A stretch of 64,000 nucleotides of DNA from Mikania micrantha. Its lineage: Eukaryota > Streptophyta > Magnoliopsida > Asterales > Asteraceae. The translations under genes were made by a program, and so were the position numbers. A model generated the notes under the pieces. It saw nothing but the letters and a program-made list of their open reading frames with translations. It did no database searches and was not told the DNA's origin. The stretch is taken from NCBI GenBank assembly GCA_009363875.1, contig CM018680.1, positions 75,271,811 through 75,335,810 on the forward strand, read 5' to 3'. The first letter of the stretch is position 1. Each line of letters opens with the position of its first letter. Positions 12,642 to 22,929 of this stretch are shown here, one piece after another.

Positions 12642-14876
12642 ATCCAAATTCTCTTTGTTTGATTGTGGCCTTTAGCCCAAAATATGTTATTGGGCTTGTC
12701 TTGGACTTGTTTGTTGGCCCGTTGAGTCCAATGACACATGTGAGATGAGAACTCTTATTTTCAATTTTTTTTTTTTTTTTGCCATGTGTAGTGGGGCGTT
12801 ATCCCCTTCCACATCAACTTTTGGCATGAACACCGTCCCCTGGACGTTATAGGGGCATGATATGAGCTTTAGTGAGTGTCATAGCATGCAAAGGGGCAAG
12901 AGAAAGAGATTTTGATTATTTTGATTTTATCCACCAACCACTGTACAACGAGTCACCTTCACTTTTTAGATTAACCACATATTCACACAAACACTATTAC
13001 ACATAGGTGTGCAAAGTCGTTTATTGGGTCGGTTATGATCTTTATTGCCTCTTTCTTACCCATAACCATAATTATAAGTATAACTAATTAGTCGGTTATG
13101 TTAAGGTCGTTTAACTTTTGATTATGGGTTGGTTTGAGTTAATTGATTTCAATTCATTTGAGCAAACAAACACACGGTTAGAAATAAAAGAAAAGTAGAA
13201 AACAAACACACAATTAGAAATAAAAGAAAGCAAACCCATGTTAGGGTGTAACCCGTTTGTTCTATTTACAAACACACATAACCTTAACCATAATCATTAG
13301 TTTGATGTGGATAATGTTCGGCTACGAGACACCTTAACCACAATAATAATTGATTTAACGTTAACTGTAACCATAATAGTCTGCTAATTTCAGTTATCTA
13401 TTATTTCAGTTCAATGACATTCTAGTTATCGCTTATCAGTCAATTTCATTTAACGGTTAAAGTTTACTCATCACTTATCATATATCTTTATCACTATCAC
13501 TTGACTGGTTGTGTGACATCTATGTGTGAGCACTATTCTATAACTAGTTAACAGACAACCACTAGCTAAACGTTGTCTAACACATGTATAAAACATAAAA
13601 TCAATCTCTGCACTAAACGAATTTGTATAGTACCATAAACACATTTAAATCGTCATTTTAAGGATTTAAGCAAAAAAAGTATAATTATATGTATTCGGCG
13701 ATTGATATTAACTAAGCGACCTTGTATTATCATTATTTGTTAAATCCAACTATACATAAACTAGCTTGTTTTTATCAAACGGAAAATGTGTATTTTACAA
13801 GTAAACCTTATGTTTTTAATTGTTAACTAAAAAGAACCATAAGCATTTAAAATTAAAACAACTACAAACATCACGGAATCATTATCATCATCATCATCAA
13901 TTCATCGTTTAAAAATCAAATCAATATGAAATAAAAGCCTAAATAACCATAGTCGAACGAAAATGCAAACTCTATTAAAACGAGTATAAAACTCAAAATT
14001 AATTGAACCCAATCATTCCTTTAACCTCTGCGAAACTCTCTGCATAAACCAAAGCTATTCACAATCTTAAACAAATCAAGAAAAAGTCCTGTAAGAGCTC
14101 AACGGTTCGACTTCGGTTCATCAAGCAACGAACAAGAATTAGTTAGCTAAGATAGGTGTTTCATACACCATTACACTCGTTTTTGTTCGAGGAATTAAAG
14201 CCCTATGTTTGTAACAATGAGCAGGCCTCAGTTCAATCGAATTTGAACAAAGATGAATTAGGATCATACGATTAAATCTGATTTTTGATGAATTTATATT
14301 TTGTAGAGAGGGTATGACAAGTAAGAAGGGGATATGTTTAGTAGAATTTAAGGTGGAAATAATGTTTGATACATTTTGGTTATGTTGTAATGTCTGAATG
14401 GTTGATTTTAACAAATTTATATTTAATATTTAGAGGAGGGGGTATAACAAGTCAGAATGGGGGGTATATTTAGCCTGACCATACTTTTTAAATACATTTA
14501 CATAAATAAAATTAGCTCAAATTACGCATGTTATTTGAAAAAATTTTTGTCCAGATATCAAACCCATCCAATATGGAATGCTTTTCAACAAGATATCAAA
14601 TCAAAATTTAAACATTATATTCACTGTAATTGTTTACGATATTGTTTTTAACTCATGTAATTAGCATTATTATATAATATCTTAGAATTTTTTATATGTT
14701 AGCAAATGATTGTTATCTAATAAGTTGTTTTAAATTAATCTTTCTTTTTTTGAATATAAACTGAAGACTTTTTTTTAAAGACAATTTCTTTATCAAGTCT
14801 CCAAATCATGATGTAATCCTTTTTTTAACAACTAATTTGGATTACTGATGGATCACTAGAGCATCATCCTACTACC
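12642..14876. other. Non-coding interval of 2.2 kb
   Basis: AT-rich intergenic sequence. It has a T-run at 12765, a GGTTATG-rich repeat-like stretch around 13010-13450, an (ATC)n run near 13885, and two imperfect direct repeats of about 40 bp at 14303-14342 and 14430-14470. The 91-codon minus-strand frame at 14139-14414 resembles no protein I know and has AT-driven composition. No gene is called. Confidence 0.55.
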
Positions 14877-15085
14877 AGTGGCGGAGCTTGAGTGTATTGT
14901 AAGGAAGGGCTGGAAATTTACAAAACCTAGAAGGCCAGAATATATGTTAACTTTTTGAAGCGAGGGAGACAGAACCAATATTTTTAACTAAAAATTAACA
15001 TTTCGACCGAAAAATTAACACTAAGGACGGAAAAAGAGGGGGGGCGCGGTCGACCCCCTTGCCCTAATAAGGCTACACCCTTGCC
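14877..15085. repeat. Short repeat beginning AGTGGCGGAGCTT
   Basis: Starts AGTGGCGGAGCTTG and has an internal GGGGGGGC...GACCCCC segment, both shared with the element at 52999-53153. The right end is degenerate, so the limit is approximate. Probably a small non-autonomous transposon. Confidence 0.5.
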
Positions 15086-15516
15086 TACTATCAGCGGTAA
15101 CATTCGATCATATCCATCACCAACTACCAGTACTTAAGGAGAAACTCAATACTTTGAGAAAACTCTTTTATGAAATTCGAACCTGGGATCTTATGAATCC
15201 TGATAAGTCATAGATAAAGATCAAAAATTCATTTCCATCAATCCCGAATAATGTAAATGGAAATGTAACAAAATGGCATTACTTAACTTATTATTCTTAA
15301 AAATATTTATATTTCATGTTCATGGGGAGCCAACCCAATTACTACGTACGTACTACTCTTAAAACGAGAATAATGGCAAATAGTAAGTCAGTGTTCTTGA
15401 TTCTGCTAAAAAGGACGGAGGGCAGTTGGAAAAATTTAAGTTCATCACCAATTAATGGCAGGGCAGCATTCATTGTAAATGACAGTCATTCGGAGTTTTA
15501 CTTTAATTTGACCCAC

Positions 15517-15522
15517 CACGTG
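15517..15522 (+). promoter_or_regulatory. G-box upstream of the glycine-rich protein gene
   Basis: CACGTG within CCACCACGTGCTTG, about 65 bp upstream of the TATA box and 140 bp before the start codon. This is a binding site type for plant bZIP and bHLH factors; function here is inferred from position only. Confidence 0.5.
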
Positions 15523-15583
15523 CTTGAGGAAATGCTTCAACCAAAGTTAGAAGATTTTGATCCACTCCTTTTACCGCTATATC

Positions 15584-15590
15584 TATATAA
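15584..15590 (+). promoter_or_regulatory. TATA box of the glycine-rich protein gene
   Basis: TATATAA in CTATATCTATATAATG, 70 bp before the ATG at 15660. The spacing suits a transcription start about 40 bp upstream of the coding region. Confidence 0.65.
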
Positions 15591-15659
15591 TGTGTACCTT
15601 GGGTAACTTCATCTGTTATATATTCTACGATTCTTGATCATTTTCTTGTTGGAGGGTTA

Positions 15660-16493
15660 ATGGGGTTTCTTGTAGTACGAGGGTTCATAGTGGCGGTTGT
15701 GGTTTTAGTTGTTTTGGTTGGTGATCATGGTGTAGTTTTGGCAGATGGGGCTATGGGATTAAAAGATGTAGTTTTGGCAGATGGGGCTAAGGGATTAAAA
15801 GATGAGAAAGGTTTGTTGGGGAAGTTTAAACGTGGTTTTAGAGGGGGCTTAGGTGGGGGTATTGGAGGTGGTTTTGGCAATGGGGGAGGTATTGGTGGTG
15901 GGCTAGGTCACCATGGAGGTTTAGGAGGAGGCGGTGGGCTTGGTGGCGGTGGAGGACTTGGTGGTGGGATTGGTCACTATGGAGGTCTAGGAGGTGGTGT
16001 AGGTGGAGGTGGAGGACTAGGAGGTGGTGGAGGTGGAGGACTAGGTGGAGGGATTGGGCACAATGGAGGTCTAGGAGGTGGTGGTGGACTTGGTAGTGGT
16101 GGTGGACTTGGTGGCGGGATTGGTCACACTGGAGGTCTTGGAGGTGGTGGTGGACTTGGTGGCGGGATTGGTCATAATGGAGGTTTAGGTCACCATGGAG
16201 GCTTGGGAGGCGGTGTTGGGTTAGGAGGGGGTGGCGGACTTGGGGGTGGTAGTGGACTTGGTGGAGGTGGTGGACTTGGCGGTGGAGGAGGGCTTGGAGG
16301 AGGAGGCGGGCTTGGTGGTGGAGGAGGAGGTGGGCTTGGTAGTGGAATAGGTGGTGGGAGTGGACTAGGAGGAGGAGGAGGTGGTGGTGGCGGCGGAGGT
16401 GGTGGTTTTGGAGGCGGTGGAGGCTTTGGAGTAGGAGGAGGTTTTGGAGGGGGCTTTGGGGGTGGTGGTGGATTCGGAGGTGGTGGTCATTAG
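15660..16493 (+). CDS. Secreted glycine-rich protein, putative cell-wall structural protein
   Basis: Uninterrupted 277-residue frame without introns. Residues 1-28 form a hydrophobic signal peptide (a valine- and leucine-rich core) ending in a small-residue site near VLADG. Residues 25-36 (VVLADGAMGLKD) are repeated almost exactly at 37-48, followed by a short basic linker (GKFKRGFRGG). From about residue 58 to the end the chain is nearly all Gly with periodic Leu, Phe and Ile. It contains about six IGHxGGLGG-type units in the first half and a GGGGFGG tail ending in His. This matches plant class I-like glycine-rich proteins, which are exported and cross-linked into walls. A TATA box and G-box precede the ATG. 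Family assignment rests on composition, so the specific role is unknown. The repeats make length variation between alleles likely. Confidence 0.88.
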   Translation: MGFLVVRGFIVAVVVLVVLVGDHGVVLADGAMGLKDVVLADGAKGLKDEKGLLGKFKRGFRGGLGGGIGGGFGNGGGIGGGLGHHGGLGGGGGLGGGGGLGGGIGHYGGLGGGVGGGGGLGGGGGGGLGGGIGHNGGLGGGGGLGSGGGLGGGIGHTGGLGGGGGLGGGIGHNGGLGHHGGLGGGVGLGGGGGLGGGSGLGGGGGLGGGGGLGGGGGLGGGGGGGLGSGIGGGSGLGGGGGGGGGGGGGFGGGGGFGVGGGFGGGFGGGGGFGGGGH

Positions 16494-16790
16494 GACCACG
16501 CGTTATTACTCAAATCATATCTACTCTTACACGCAATAGATGACTATTCAGTCATAATAACTCTCCTAAATTTCGCTTTTAATATTTTCACCTATTAGTA
16601 TATATATGTTTAACCAGATCGATTGCTTTCTTGGCATGTCGAGATGTTTCATGTACTATTAACTCAACCTCAATAGTAAGCATTGTTGTCATTATTCTAT
16701 GTTTTATTACACTTAAATGCTTCCCTTTTGAGAGAATGCTATCATTTATTCATTCTTAACCATTCAAGTACTCACCTAAAAATGATGTGG
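16494..16790. other. 3' flank of the glycine-rich protein gene
   Basis: AT-rich sequence that should include the 3' untranslated region. No other gene is evident before the hAT MITE. Confidence 0.5.
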
Positions 16791-16798
16791 GTTGAATG

Positions 16799-17219
16799 CA
16801 GGGCCGGTCTAACGAGCCAACCAACTCATGCAAGGCCTTTAAATTTTTTCTATATGTAGCGAGATGATTTTGGTATGTGGGTTTTTTTAGTTTGTTAGTT
16901 CTGTAAAATATATGAAACACAGCAAATGCCCACATATAACCTTCTAATATTCAATTGAAAAATGTTTTTTTTTTAATTATTATGAATATTTTATTAAAAA
17001 AATTGCATTTAAAAAAAACTAGAAAATAATAAAAATCTAAACATTTTATACATGTAAATAGACACAATGTTTTTTAAGTACACCATATATAAACTTTTAG
17101 TTTATTATTTTCGTTCTCAAGCCTAGATAAAAGTAATGGAAATTTTAACGTAACTATTAGCGAATGATCCAAACTTTTTATTACACTTAGGACATTCAAA
17201 AATGAATAAAACGACCCTG
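16799..17219. mobile_element. hAT MITE, TSD GTTGAATG
   Basis: Exact 8-bp duplication GTTGAATG (16791-16798 and 17220-17227). Ends are CAGGGCCGGT on the left and CAGGGTCGTT on the opposite strand at the right, the CAGGG terminus typical of many hAT elements. 421 bp, no coding capacity. It shares the terminus type with the 950-bp element at 55014. Confidence 0.88.
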
Positions 17220-17227
17220 GTTGAATG

Positions 17228-17803
17228 CATTGCTAAGTATACATGGTTGCTACTTGTTTGAACATATTGGTTTCACACACTGGAAGCAATATAATGGCCA
17301 AAACAAATATAAATTTTGTGCCTAGAATAGAGCTAGGACAAGTGCTAAAATCCATGAGTATTAATTATTTGTGAATCATGATACCAAAAAGGAGAAGTCT
17401 CATTTGATAGGATTTCTGACCATGCCATGTCCACATTACCACCAGACTTACCCCACCCTTTTGTATCTATTCTTTTGGTTGTGTAATAAATATTCAACTT
17501 TTGCTACTAATATTTATACTTTATTTTGTCTTGAAATTCGAATACAATATTTGTTAATTCAATTTTTCAAAGCGTGGTACATGCGCAAATTAAAATTTTA
17601 ATAAATTAAATGATTTGTTCGAATATATTAATGCTATACATAACCAAATGGACTAATCGGATTATACTAATTAGTTGTTAGATATCATTATCTTTATGAA
17701 ATAATATATATTTTCATTCTTTCAAATTCAACAAATTTTGCAAGATATAAAAAGAATTGGAGAATTGTTTCTTGGATTTTAAAGAATTGAAAAAAAGTAA
17801 TAT
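17228..17803. other. Non-coding interval
   Basis: AT-rich sequence. The 76-codon plus-strand frame at 17371-17601 shows no recognisable domain. Nothing supported. Confidence 0.5.
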
Positions 17804-18062
17804 CACAATACAAAAATCAGCCTAATACAATATTTATATTAAAAAAAATGTTGCATTAATTGAAGTTGCATTAGATCTAATGCAACTTTTTTTTAATAAT
17901 GCAACATTTTTCCTAATGAAACATTTTTAAATGCAACACTTTAAAAAAAGTTCATTATGTAATAAAAAGATTACATTAGTCTAATGCAATTTCAGCTAAT
18001 GCACCTATTTGCAACCTTTTGAGGCAAAAAATGTTGCATTAGGCTGATTTTATAGTATTGTG
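17804..18062. mobile_element. CACTA-type MITE
   Basis: 259 bp with long terminal inverted repeats: CACAATAC...AATCAGCCTAATACAA on the left and its complement at the right (TTGCATTAGGCTGATTTTATAGTATTGTG region). It contains internal inverted words GTTGCATTAGATCTAATGCAAC. The CAC start and repeat length suggest CACTA. Flanking trinucleotides TAT and TTT agree at only two of three bases, so the class is likely rather than certain. Confidence 0.7.
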
Positions 18063-18100
18063 TTTACAAGATTAGAGTTAGGGTGTGAGAGGTAGGTATA

Positions 18101-18329
18101 AGAGCTGTTTGATAAGCATTTAATTGTCGTTAACTGATTACCTCTTAAAAGTTCATAATCTTTGAATGGTTAAGATGTAATCTTAAATCTGAATGGTTAA
18201 AAGACTGCATTTTAATATTACATCTTAATCATTCAAATCTAAGGTTACATCTTAATCATTAAGCTAGAGCCTATGAACAATTAAAAGGTATCATATTATT
18301 GACCATTAATTGGTTACCAAACAATCCTA
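18101..18329. mobile_element. MITE-like inverted-repeat element
   Basis: The left arm (GCTGTTTGATAAGCATTTAA...) and the complement of the right arm (GATTGTTTGGTAACCAATTAA...) pair over about 55 bp. The GTTTGGTAACC end is common in plant MITEs. I did not find a convincing target duplication. Confidence 0.5.
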
Positions 18330-18588
18330 TAGTTTAATTTAATTATACACCACAAGTATCTTCCATAGTTTAATTATACACCCCTTGAACATGTTTTCAG
18401 AATCTATAGCAAAATAACGGTGCAATAATTTTATTTTCTTGAAACTAGTGAATTAATAACATGAAAATGAAACTCAATTATCATTACACAAACAACAAAC
18501 CAAAAACCAATTAAACATTTAAACAATATTAAGTCCCATAGTATATACCAAGCAAAATATATAGTACATTCATATTCCCTTCATAAAC

Positions 18589-18822
18589 TTACCTGTTGGA
18601 TTCTGGGTTTGGACCACTGGGAACTTCATGAGCAGCTGCATGAAACTCTGCATGAGTGGCTGCACCGGTGGTGACATTCATGACGGTTTCATGCGGTCGA
18701 GAATGCTTCAACATCCGCCTTACTCGCGTCGAACTGGTGGATTCAAGAGGATGAACAAAGAGGGGAAAAACAAGAAGGAAGCAAACAAAGAGAAGAAGCT
18801 TCTTGCTAATTACTTCTGCCAT
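18589..18822 (-). CDS. CLE signalling peptide precursor, TDIF (CLE41/44)-like
   Basis: 77 residues from the ATG at 18822. Residues 1-25 are a signal peptide (basic KK, then LLLFVCFLLVFPLFV). A variable basic middle with RVRRMLKHSR follows, and at the C terminus HEVPSGPNPESN plus Arg and stop. The 12-residue block is a CLE domain and matches the TDIF type (family HEVPSGPNPISN) except Glu instead of Ile at position 10. CLE peptides are secreted, processed, hydroxylated on Pro, and read by leucine-rich-repeat receptor kinases. The TDIF type maintains vascular cambium and blocks xylem differentiation. An in-frame ATG at 18900 would add 26 residues ahead of the signal peptide, so I prefer 18822. 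The last codons read AACAG-GTAAGT, a perfect splice donor overlapping the stop, so a further exon is possible. A TATA-like box lies about 185 bp upstream. Confidence 0.85.
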   Translation of the reverse strand: MAEVISKKLLLFVCFLLVFPLFVHPLESTSSTRVRRMLKHSRPHETVMNVTTGAATHAEFHAAAHEVPSGPNPESNR

Positions 18823-19003
18823 GAAAATTTGAAGACAAACAAGAAGATATAGTTGTGAAAACCTGCTGTAACACCCCCCAAGTAGTATGCAAAAGATCAA
18901 TATCCATGAACCAATTGAACAAACCCTTGAAATAAGAAAATTAAGGTTTCTGATTAGGGTTCATATTTGGATCAACAAAAGGATTCTTTAAAATCTTGAC
19001 ATA

Positions 19004-19011
19004 TTAATATA
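19004..19011 (-). promoter_or_regulatory. TATA-like box upstream of the CLE gene
   Basis: On the minus strand GGCTATATTAATATG, about 185 bp before the CLE start codon. Position is plausible; no experimental support. Confidence 0.45.
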
Positions 19012-19810
19012 GCCAAAAAGATGATGCTTCTTTTGATGAAAACAAAGCTTCAGTTGCAGTTTGCTTTGCTGTGTGACTTTTTGAAGTTTTGTTGGTGATA
19101 TGAAGAGCTTCTCAATCAGTAAGTAAATGACTATAATACCCCTTGTTTTGTTGTTAAGTTACAATGAAGTCTCCTACTCTCTGAACTCTGATTAGACTAA
19201 TCGCCTATACATGGCTCCTATGTTGGGGCCATAGCTTTTAGACGTTCAAATAGATCTACTTCACTATTATTCAAATGGTTAAAAAGATAAATATCGGGGA
19301 TATTTACGATAAGTCTATAAAAGTAATGTGAGTATGAAATTTTATCAAGGGTAATTATATACCAGAAAGAAAGATGTAAAGCGTAAAGTTGGTTGTTCTT
19401 GACATCATATACATTGAGGTTTGAAAGTGTTTAGCGAATGAAGGAGTTTATTGATCAACAATATTGTTTAATGATATATTAAAAACTAAAAAAATGCACA
19501 TCATAAAAGAAAGTAGACATGTAGTTTCATTATACAAAAACAAACATGACACTCAATGTTGCAGTAGTTATACATGTGTTAAGCTCCAAATGCGTCCTAC
19601 AAAATTGTAGGAAACAAAATTTAGATTAGAATTTGACGAGTTTCATAGGTAAGTGTGAACCAATTTTGATTAATGAAGGAAAATTCACTACAATGGTGAT
19701 AAAGATTTTGAGGAGTTTAGTGAAATAGAATGGGTATCGAGTAGAAGTGAGTTAAATATGTTATTCATTGACCATATAATGCTAATAGTATTGTGATGCG
19801 TCGAGCACAA
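19012..19810. other. Upstream region of the CLE gene, no gene seen
   Basis: AT-rich intergenic DNA that should include the CLE promoter. No open frame of interest. Confidence 0.5.
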
Positions 19811-19824
19811 TTAGGGATTGTGTT

Positions 19825-20057
19825 ACCAAAGTGGCTTTGTCCTAACGGTACCTCCTGTCTTTCTAAATGTAAGGTCATGGGTTCAAATCCCTCCCAATAT
19901 GAAATAGGGGTTCTTGAGAGGTCAAGGGGTTTCCTGGCGCGGTTTCTTCCTAGGGTGGTAGCGGGGTCTCAACGGAGGTCATGGTAACTAGACCTTGGTG
20001 ACGTGGACTGAAAATCAGTGGTTCACACGTTAAGATCAAATGTCGTTCAAAAAAAAT
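19825..20057 (+). mobile_element. tRNA-derived SINE, family A, TSD TTAGGGATTGTGTT
   Basis: Flanked by an exact 14-bp duplication (19811-19824 and 20058-20071). A Pol III B-box, GGTTCAAATCC, lies at 19880-19890, about 55 bp from the 5' end, and the 3' end is GTCGTTCAAAAAAAA. The body (AACTAGACCTTGGTGACRTGG...) matches 51697-51924 and the fragment ending near 21337. A complete 233-bp copy. Confidence 0.9.
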
Positions 20058-20071
20058 TTAGGGATTGTGTT

Positions 20072-21121
20072 GATAGAGATGGGTTTTTATGAAATATATA
20101 TAGAGGTAATTGTGGTTAAACACTTGTCAACTGCACTATATTGGTAAAAAATAATTAGGTTTATACTCATTATGGTAAATATTTTTGCAACTACACTAAT
20201 TGGTAGATAGATAATCAAATTCAAAACAAAAAATTATGTATATTCTGGTACCTGTACCGATTCGAGAATTTTCGATATTTTACCGGCACCTTTGGTACCA
20301 ATAACAAAATATGAGAATATCAAGCACGTTACCGGTACCGAATCTACTGGTACGATATTGGTATTTGGTGGTAAAATCTCTATCTCCAGTCCCAACACAA
20401 AATTATTATCTCTCAAAGTCGATTCATAATTCTGTTTCAAATGTTAAAGAGTACTTTACATAATTTTTTTTTAAAATTTTTGCACATTTTTAATACATAC
20501 AAATGGCCATACGTGTATATTTGCATAAAAATTTTCTTTGTATATTATTTACTACTCTAAAAGTTATCAGATTATGAAATAATTTTACTCACTTTTTCCA
20601 AAATATATAATATATAATAAAAAAATAACAATATGTCACGTGACGTCATTCTAGTTTATAAACATCAGGTTTGTCATTTGACATCTTGTTTAAACTATAC
20701 ATATGTCATAAATGATAAATTTAAAATAAATTTCATTTAATACAAATAAGTAAAACTTCAAATTTATAAACAAAATTAATATTCAATTTCTTTCAATATC
20801 ATATTAACAAAAATCCAATAATTTTAACTTTCTATTTTAAGTCAATAATTTTGAAAATTTTAAATTTTAAATCTCATTTGTATTATTTAAAGAGTTATTT
20901 AGAAATTTATAAAATGTCCTTTTTTTCTCTCTTTTTTGAAGATGTTAAAAATTATTTGTTATTTGTGTGTGTGTGTAATATATATATTTATTAGTGATTG
21001 TTTTGTAATGCTTATTTTTATACAACTCTATATAATACACATGTTAATAGCCTAGTTTATAAATAAAAGAAATGGAAAGAATGGAGAGAAAAATAAAGGA
21101 AAAGGAAAAGACAATATTTTA
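20072..21121. other. Non-coding interval of 1 kb
   Basis: Very AT-rich. A GGTACC-rich stretch at 20235-20400 (TACCGGTACCG words) looks like part of an old transposon and creates a spurious minus-strand frame. No gene supported. Confidence 0.5.
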
Positions 21122-21337
21122 TTTCATGTTCATGAAGAGAAAATAAAGGTTTTTCTATGAGGTTTCTTCCTGAGGTGAGTTTTTTTCATGTTCATGAAGA
21201 GAAAATAAAGGTTTTTTTATAAGGTTTCCTCCTGAGGTGGCTGTGGAGGTTTATGGGAGGTCCATGTAACTAGACCTTGGTAACATGGCCTGAAAACAGT
21301 GGGCTCATACGATTAAGACATTCGCCGTTCAAAAAAA
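21122..21337 (+). mobile_element. 5'-truncated SINE A with a duplicated head segment
   Basis: The 3' part (TAACTAGACCTTGGTAACATGG to CGCCGTTCAAAAAAAA) is SINE A. Before it, about 60 bp (TTTCATGTTCATGAAGAGAAAATAAAGG...) occurs twice in tandem, at about 21122-21182 and 21184-21240. The second copy runs straight into the SINE body. There is no B-box, so the copy is truncated. Confidence 0.7.
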
Positions 21338-22169
21338 AGATATACATGTGTCTTGGGTTACTTTTTGACTTTTCTATTAGAGGTTTCGGTTTGAATTCAG
21401 GCTGAGGCATATATGTTGAGACAATGTCAGTGAGTGTACCCAGTTGTGAGATTCCTCCTGAATTAGGCCCTGACGTATTTCCTAGAGCGTCATTCGAAAG
21501 CACAGTTGAAATCTCATCTTGAGAGTCTTTATACCAAGTTGTTAAAAAAAGCGCATTTAAAAAATTAAAAGAAATAATAATGTCGTTTTTGCAACGATAT
21601 CCGTGCCCGACTATATGAACGTATGCTTTTTTTTTTCCATGAATCGGGACAAAGGAAACGCTCTCAAGTTGTCTTAATTAGAAAGAAGATGTGGAAAACT
21701 ATTATGTCTTACCTCTTTATATGTTTGGCATCTTTTGCATGTACGTTTTCACATTAATGAGTATCAGAAAACTATAAATTATTATAATATTAGTTTTCTA
21801 GTAGTATTGATTAATATTTTCGTTATTTTATCATTTATACACAAAGGTTATAAATCATCATGTGTCACCATAATTCATGGAATAAAAAAATCCTATTAAT
21901 TAATGGGATTGCCTTCCTAAATCCATCTTGGTTTATCAAAAAAAAATTATTTAAAGTTGTATCTAACAAACTAAACTGATTATCTCATATTTTCTTGCAA
22001 TCTAAATCGATCATATGCATATGGCCTACGTGGAAAGTATACAAATTATCATAATCCTTGATTTATCACAACAATTCATGGACTAAAAGGAAATAAAAAG
22101 GGAAAAAGAAAGAAAAATACGGCATTTAAGGCAGATTTTGATAAAAAAAAAATTGACAAGTTTCTAACC
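21338..22169. other. Non-coding interval
   Basis: AT-rich sequence with no supported gene. The frame at 21270-21503 on the minus strand overlaps the SINE tail and is not credible. Confidence 0.5.
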
Positions 22170-22183
22170 CATTCTCTTAAATG

Positions 22184-22425
22184 TGAACAACAACCTTACC
22201 CAGTATATTCCTACTTTTCAGTAAGATCTGGGAGGAAGGATAAATACAAACCTTACCCCTATCCCAAATAGAATAGAGAGGCTGCTCCGAAAGAGTCCCC
22301 GGCTCAAAGTTATCGTTTGAAGTTGATCATCCCAATGATTTTCACATTATTTTCACAAAATAATTAAAATAACGTTAAAATTAGTGCACTTTTACTTTTG
22401 TCCCTTAAGGGCCCACACATATATA
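22184..22425 (-). mobile_element. SINE-like repeat, family B, TSD CATTCTCTTAAATG
   Basis: Exact 14-bp duplication (22170-22183 and 22426-22439). Read on the minus strand it begins near GTGTGGGCCCTTAAGGG and ends in GTTGTTGTT. It contains the CCGGGGACTCTTTCGGAGCAGCCTCTCTAT block seen in four other copies in the window. 242 bp, non-coding. The TTG-repeat tail is a feature of several plant SINE families. Confidence 0.85.
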
Positions 22426-22628
22426 CATTCTCTTAAATGAGACACTTACCTAAAACATACTTTTAAAAAGGGTTAAATATGGTTTATTCAAAAAACCAAA
22501 ATTGTTAGAGTTAAAGTGTTGTTGTTCTTCTTGAAATTAAGAGTTTGAATCACGTTAAAAACATGTTTGATATAAAAAATGGTTGTTCAAAAATAATACC
22601 ATCCATGTTTTTGGTTGCGGGTCTAAGT

Positions 22629-22825
22629 TGTTGGAAGTGTTTTGTAATTCCAAGAGTATTTGAGGGGCTGTTTTGTAATATTTCATTTTCTGTTAATCCT
22701 GTTTAGCTTGTTAGTTAGTTTGTTAATCGCATATAAGAATAAGCTGTAATTGTGGTTTAGTAGTTCTAATTCAATTACCAAAAAGCATTTCTCTAGATTC
22801 ATATTTGTTCTTGGTACCTGTTTCA
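22629..22825 (+). repeat. 5' LTR of the copia element
   Basis: Starts TGTTGGAAGTG and ends CTGTTTCA, directly before a primer-binding site. 197 bp. The start is set from the TGTTGG terminus; the other LTR is not in the window, so the limits are not cross-checked. Confidence 0.7.
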
Positions 22826-22827
22826 TT

Positions 22828-22839
22828 TGGTATCAGAGC
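22828..22839 (+). other. Primer-binding site of the copia element
   Basis: TGGTATCAGAGC, complementary to initiator Met tRNA, two bases after the LTR. Confidence 0.9.
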
Positions 22840-22929
22840 TTCTTTAGGGTTTGAGATCGAGAGAGAAGAATCCGAAGGACTGGAAGCTTTGCTCGTGACT
22901 TTTGGTAGACGCACTTGCGAAGGACTGCA

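Noticed and set aside
14139..14414. 91-codon minus-strand frame
   Set aside because: AT-driven composition, no known motif, no promoter or splice context.
15316..15606. 96-codon frame just upstream of the glycine-rich protein gene
   Set aside because: Overlaps the G-box and TATA box of that gene and has no recognisable domain.
18823..18900. Upstream in-frame ATG extending the CLE precursor by 26 residues
   Set aside because: The signal peptide starts after the ATG at 18822; the extension contains Cys and Gly runs not seen in CLE precursors and is likely leader.
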